NCBI GenBank assembly: GCA_036940085.1
Contig: JALLBK010000320.1
Location: forward strand, 1 to 22,118
DNA length: 22,118 nucleotides
Origin: Discostella pseudostelligera
Taxonomy: Eukaryota; Bacillariophyta; Thalassiosirophyceae; Thalassiosirales; Thalassiosiraceae
Direction of reading: 5' to 3'
Shown: one piece after another, positions 22,102 to 22,118 of the stretch
Position numbering within the stretch: position 1 is the stretch's first letter
Layout of the letters: each line of letters begins with the position of its first letter
The notes under the pieces: model-generated
Told to the model about the DNA's origin: nothing
What the model saw: only the letters and a program-made list of their open reading frames with translations
Database searches by the model: none
Program-made: the position numbers and the translations under genes

Positions 22102-22111
22102 TTTGGCGGGA
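22102..22111. promoter_or_regulatory. E2F-like site upstream of SKP1
   Basis: TTTGGCGGGA lies about 141 bp upstream of the SKP1 start codon. It is the same 10-bp word that occurs inside the E2F-like pair at 14457-14496 apart from its last bases. SKP1 needs cell-cycle control in many organisms, but binding here is inferred only. Confidence 0.35.
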
Positions 22112-22118
22112 GATGTTT

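Overview
The window looks like nuclear DNA of a stramenopile alga, most likely a diatom. The genes are compact and mostly interrupted by short GT-AG introns, nearly all 82-124 nt. One protein carries an algal-type signal/plastid presequence. One cyclin resembles the divergent cyclins expanded in diatoms. No bacterial operon structure, rRNA, tRNA or CRISPR array is visible. Genes were identified by recognising conserved motifs; no database search was run.

Layout: (1) 1-963 (+) is the 3' part of a REX1-B-type DNA-repair-family gene. (2) 1102-2472 (-) is a cyclin. (3) 2473-3408 is a gene-free, partly AT-rich stretch bounded by a 21-bp inverted repeat, possibly a MITE. (4) 3409-5236 (-) is an RBBP4/MSI1 WD40 histone chaperone. 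It is divergent from (5) 5506-6975 (+), an aldo-keto reductase with a putative thylakoid-lumen (twin-arginine) presequence. (6) 7073-9242 (-) is NOC4. It is divergent from (7) 9496-13144 (+), a two-domain AAA ATPase of the NVL/Rix7 type. (8) 13325-14376 (-) is a conserved multi-pass membrane protein of unknown function. It is divergent from (9) 15033-18267 (+), a 953-aa protein made of two tandem ATP-grasp ligase modules. (10) 18747-20858 (+) is an elongin-A-like protein with a TFIIS N-terminal-type motif. (11) 21001-21961 (-) is SKP1.

Several genes belong to common eukaryotic programmes. Cyclin, MSI1 (CAF-1 and Polycomb subunit) and SKP1 relate to the cell cycle and chromatin. NOC4 and NVL act in nucleolar ribosome biogenesis and share one short divergent promoter. 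E2F-like TTTGGCGGGA motifs occur upstream of SKP1 and, as an inverted pair, upstream of the membrane protein.

The most unusual content is the double ATP-grasp protein. Both of its modules keep their key residues, yet all four of its introns lie in the first module. Next are the aldo-keto reductase that appears addressed to the thylakoid lumen, and the rearranged elongin-A-like protein.
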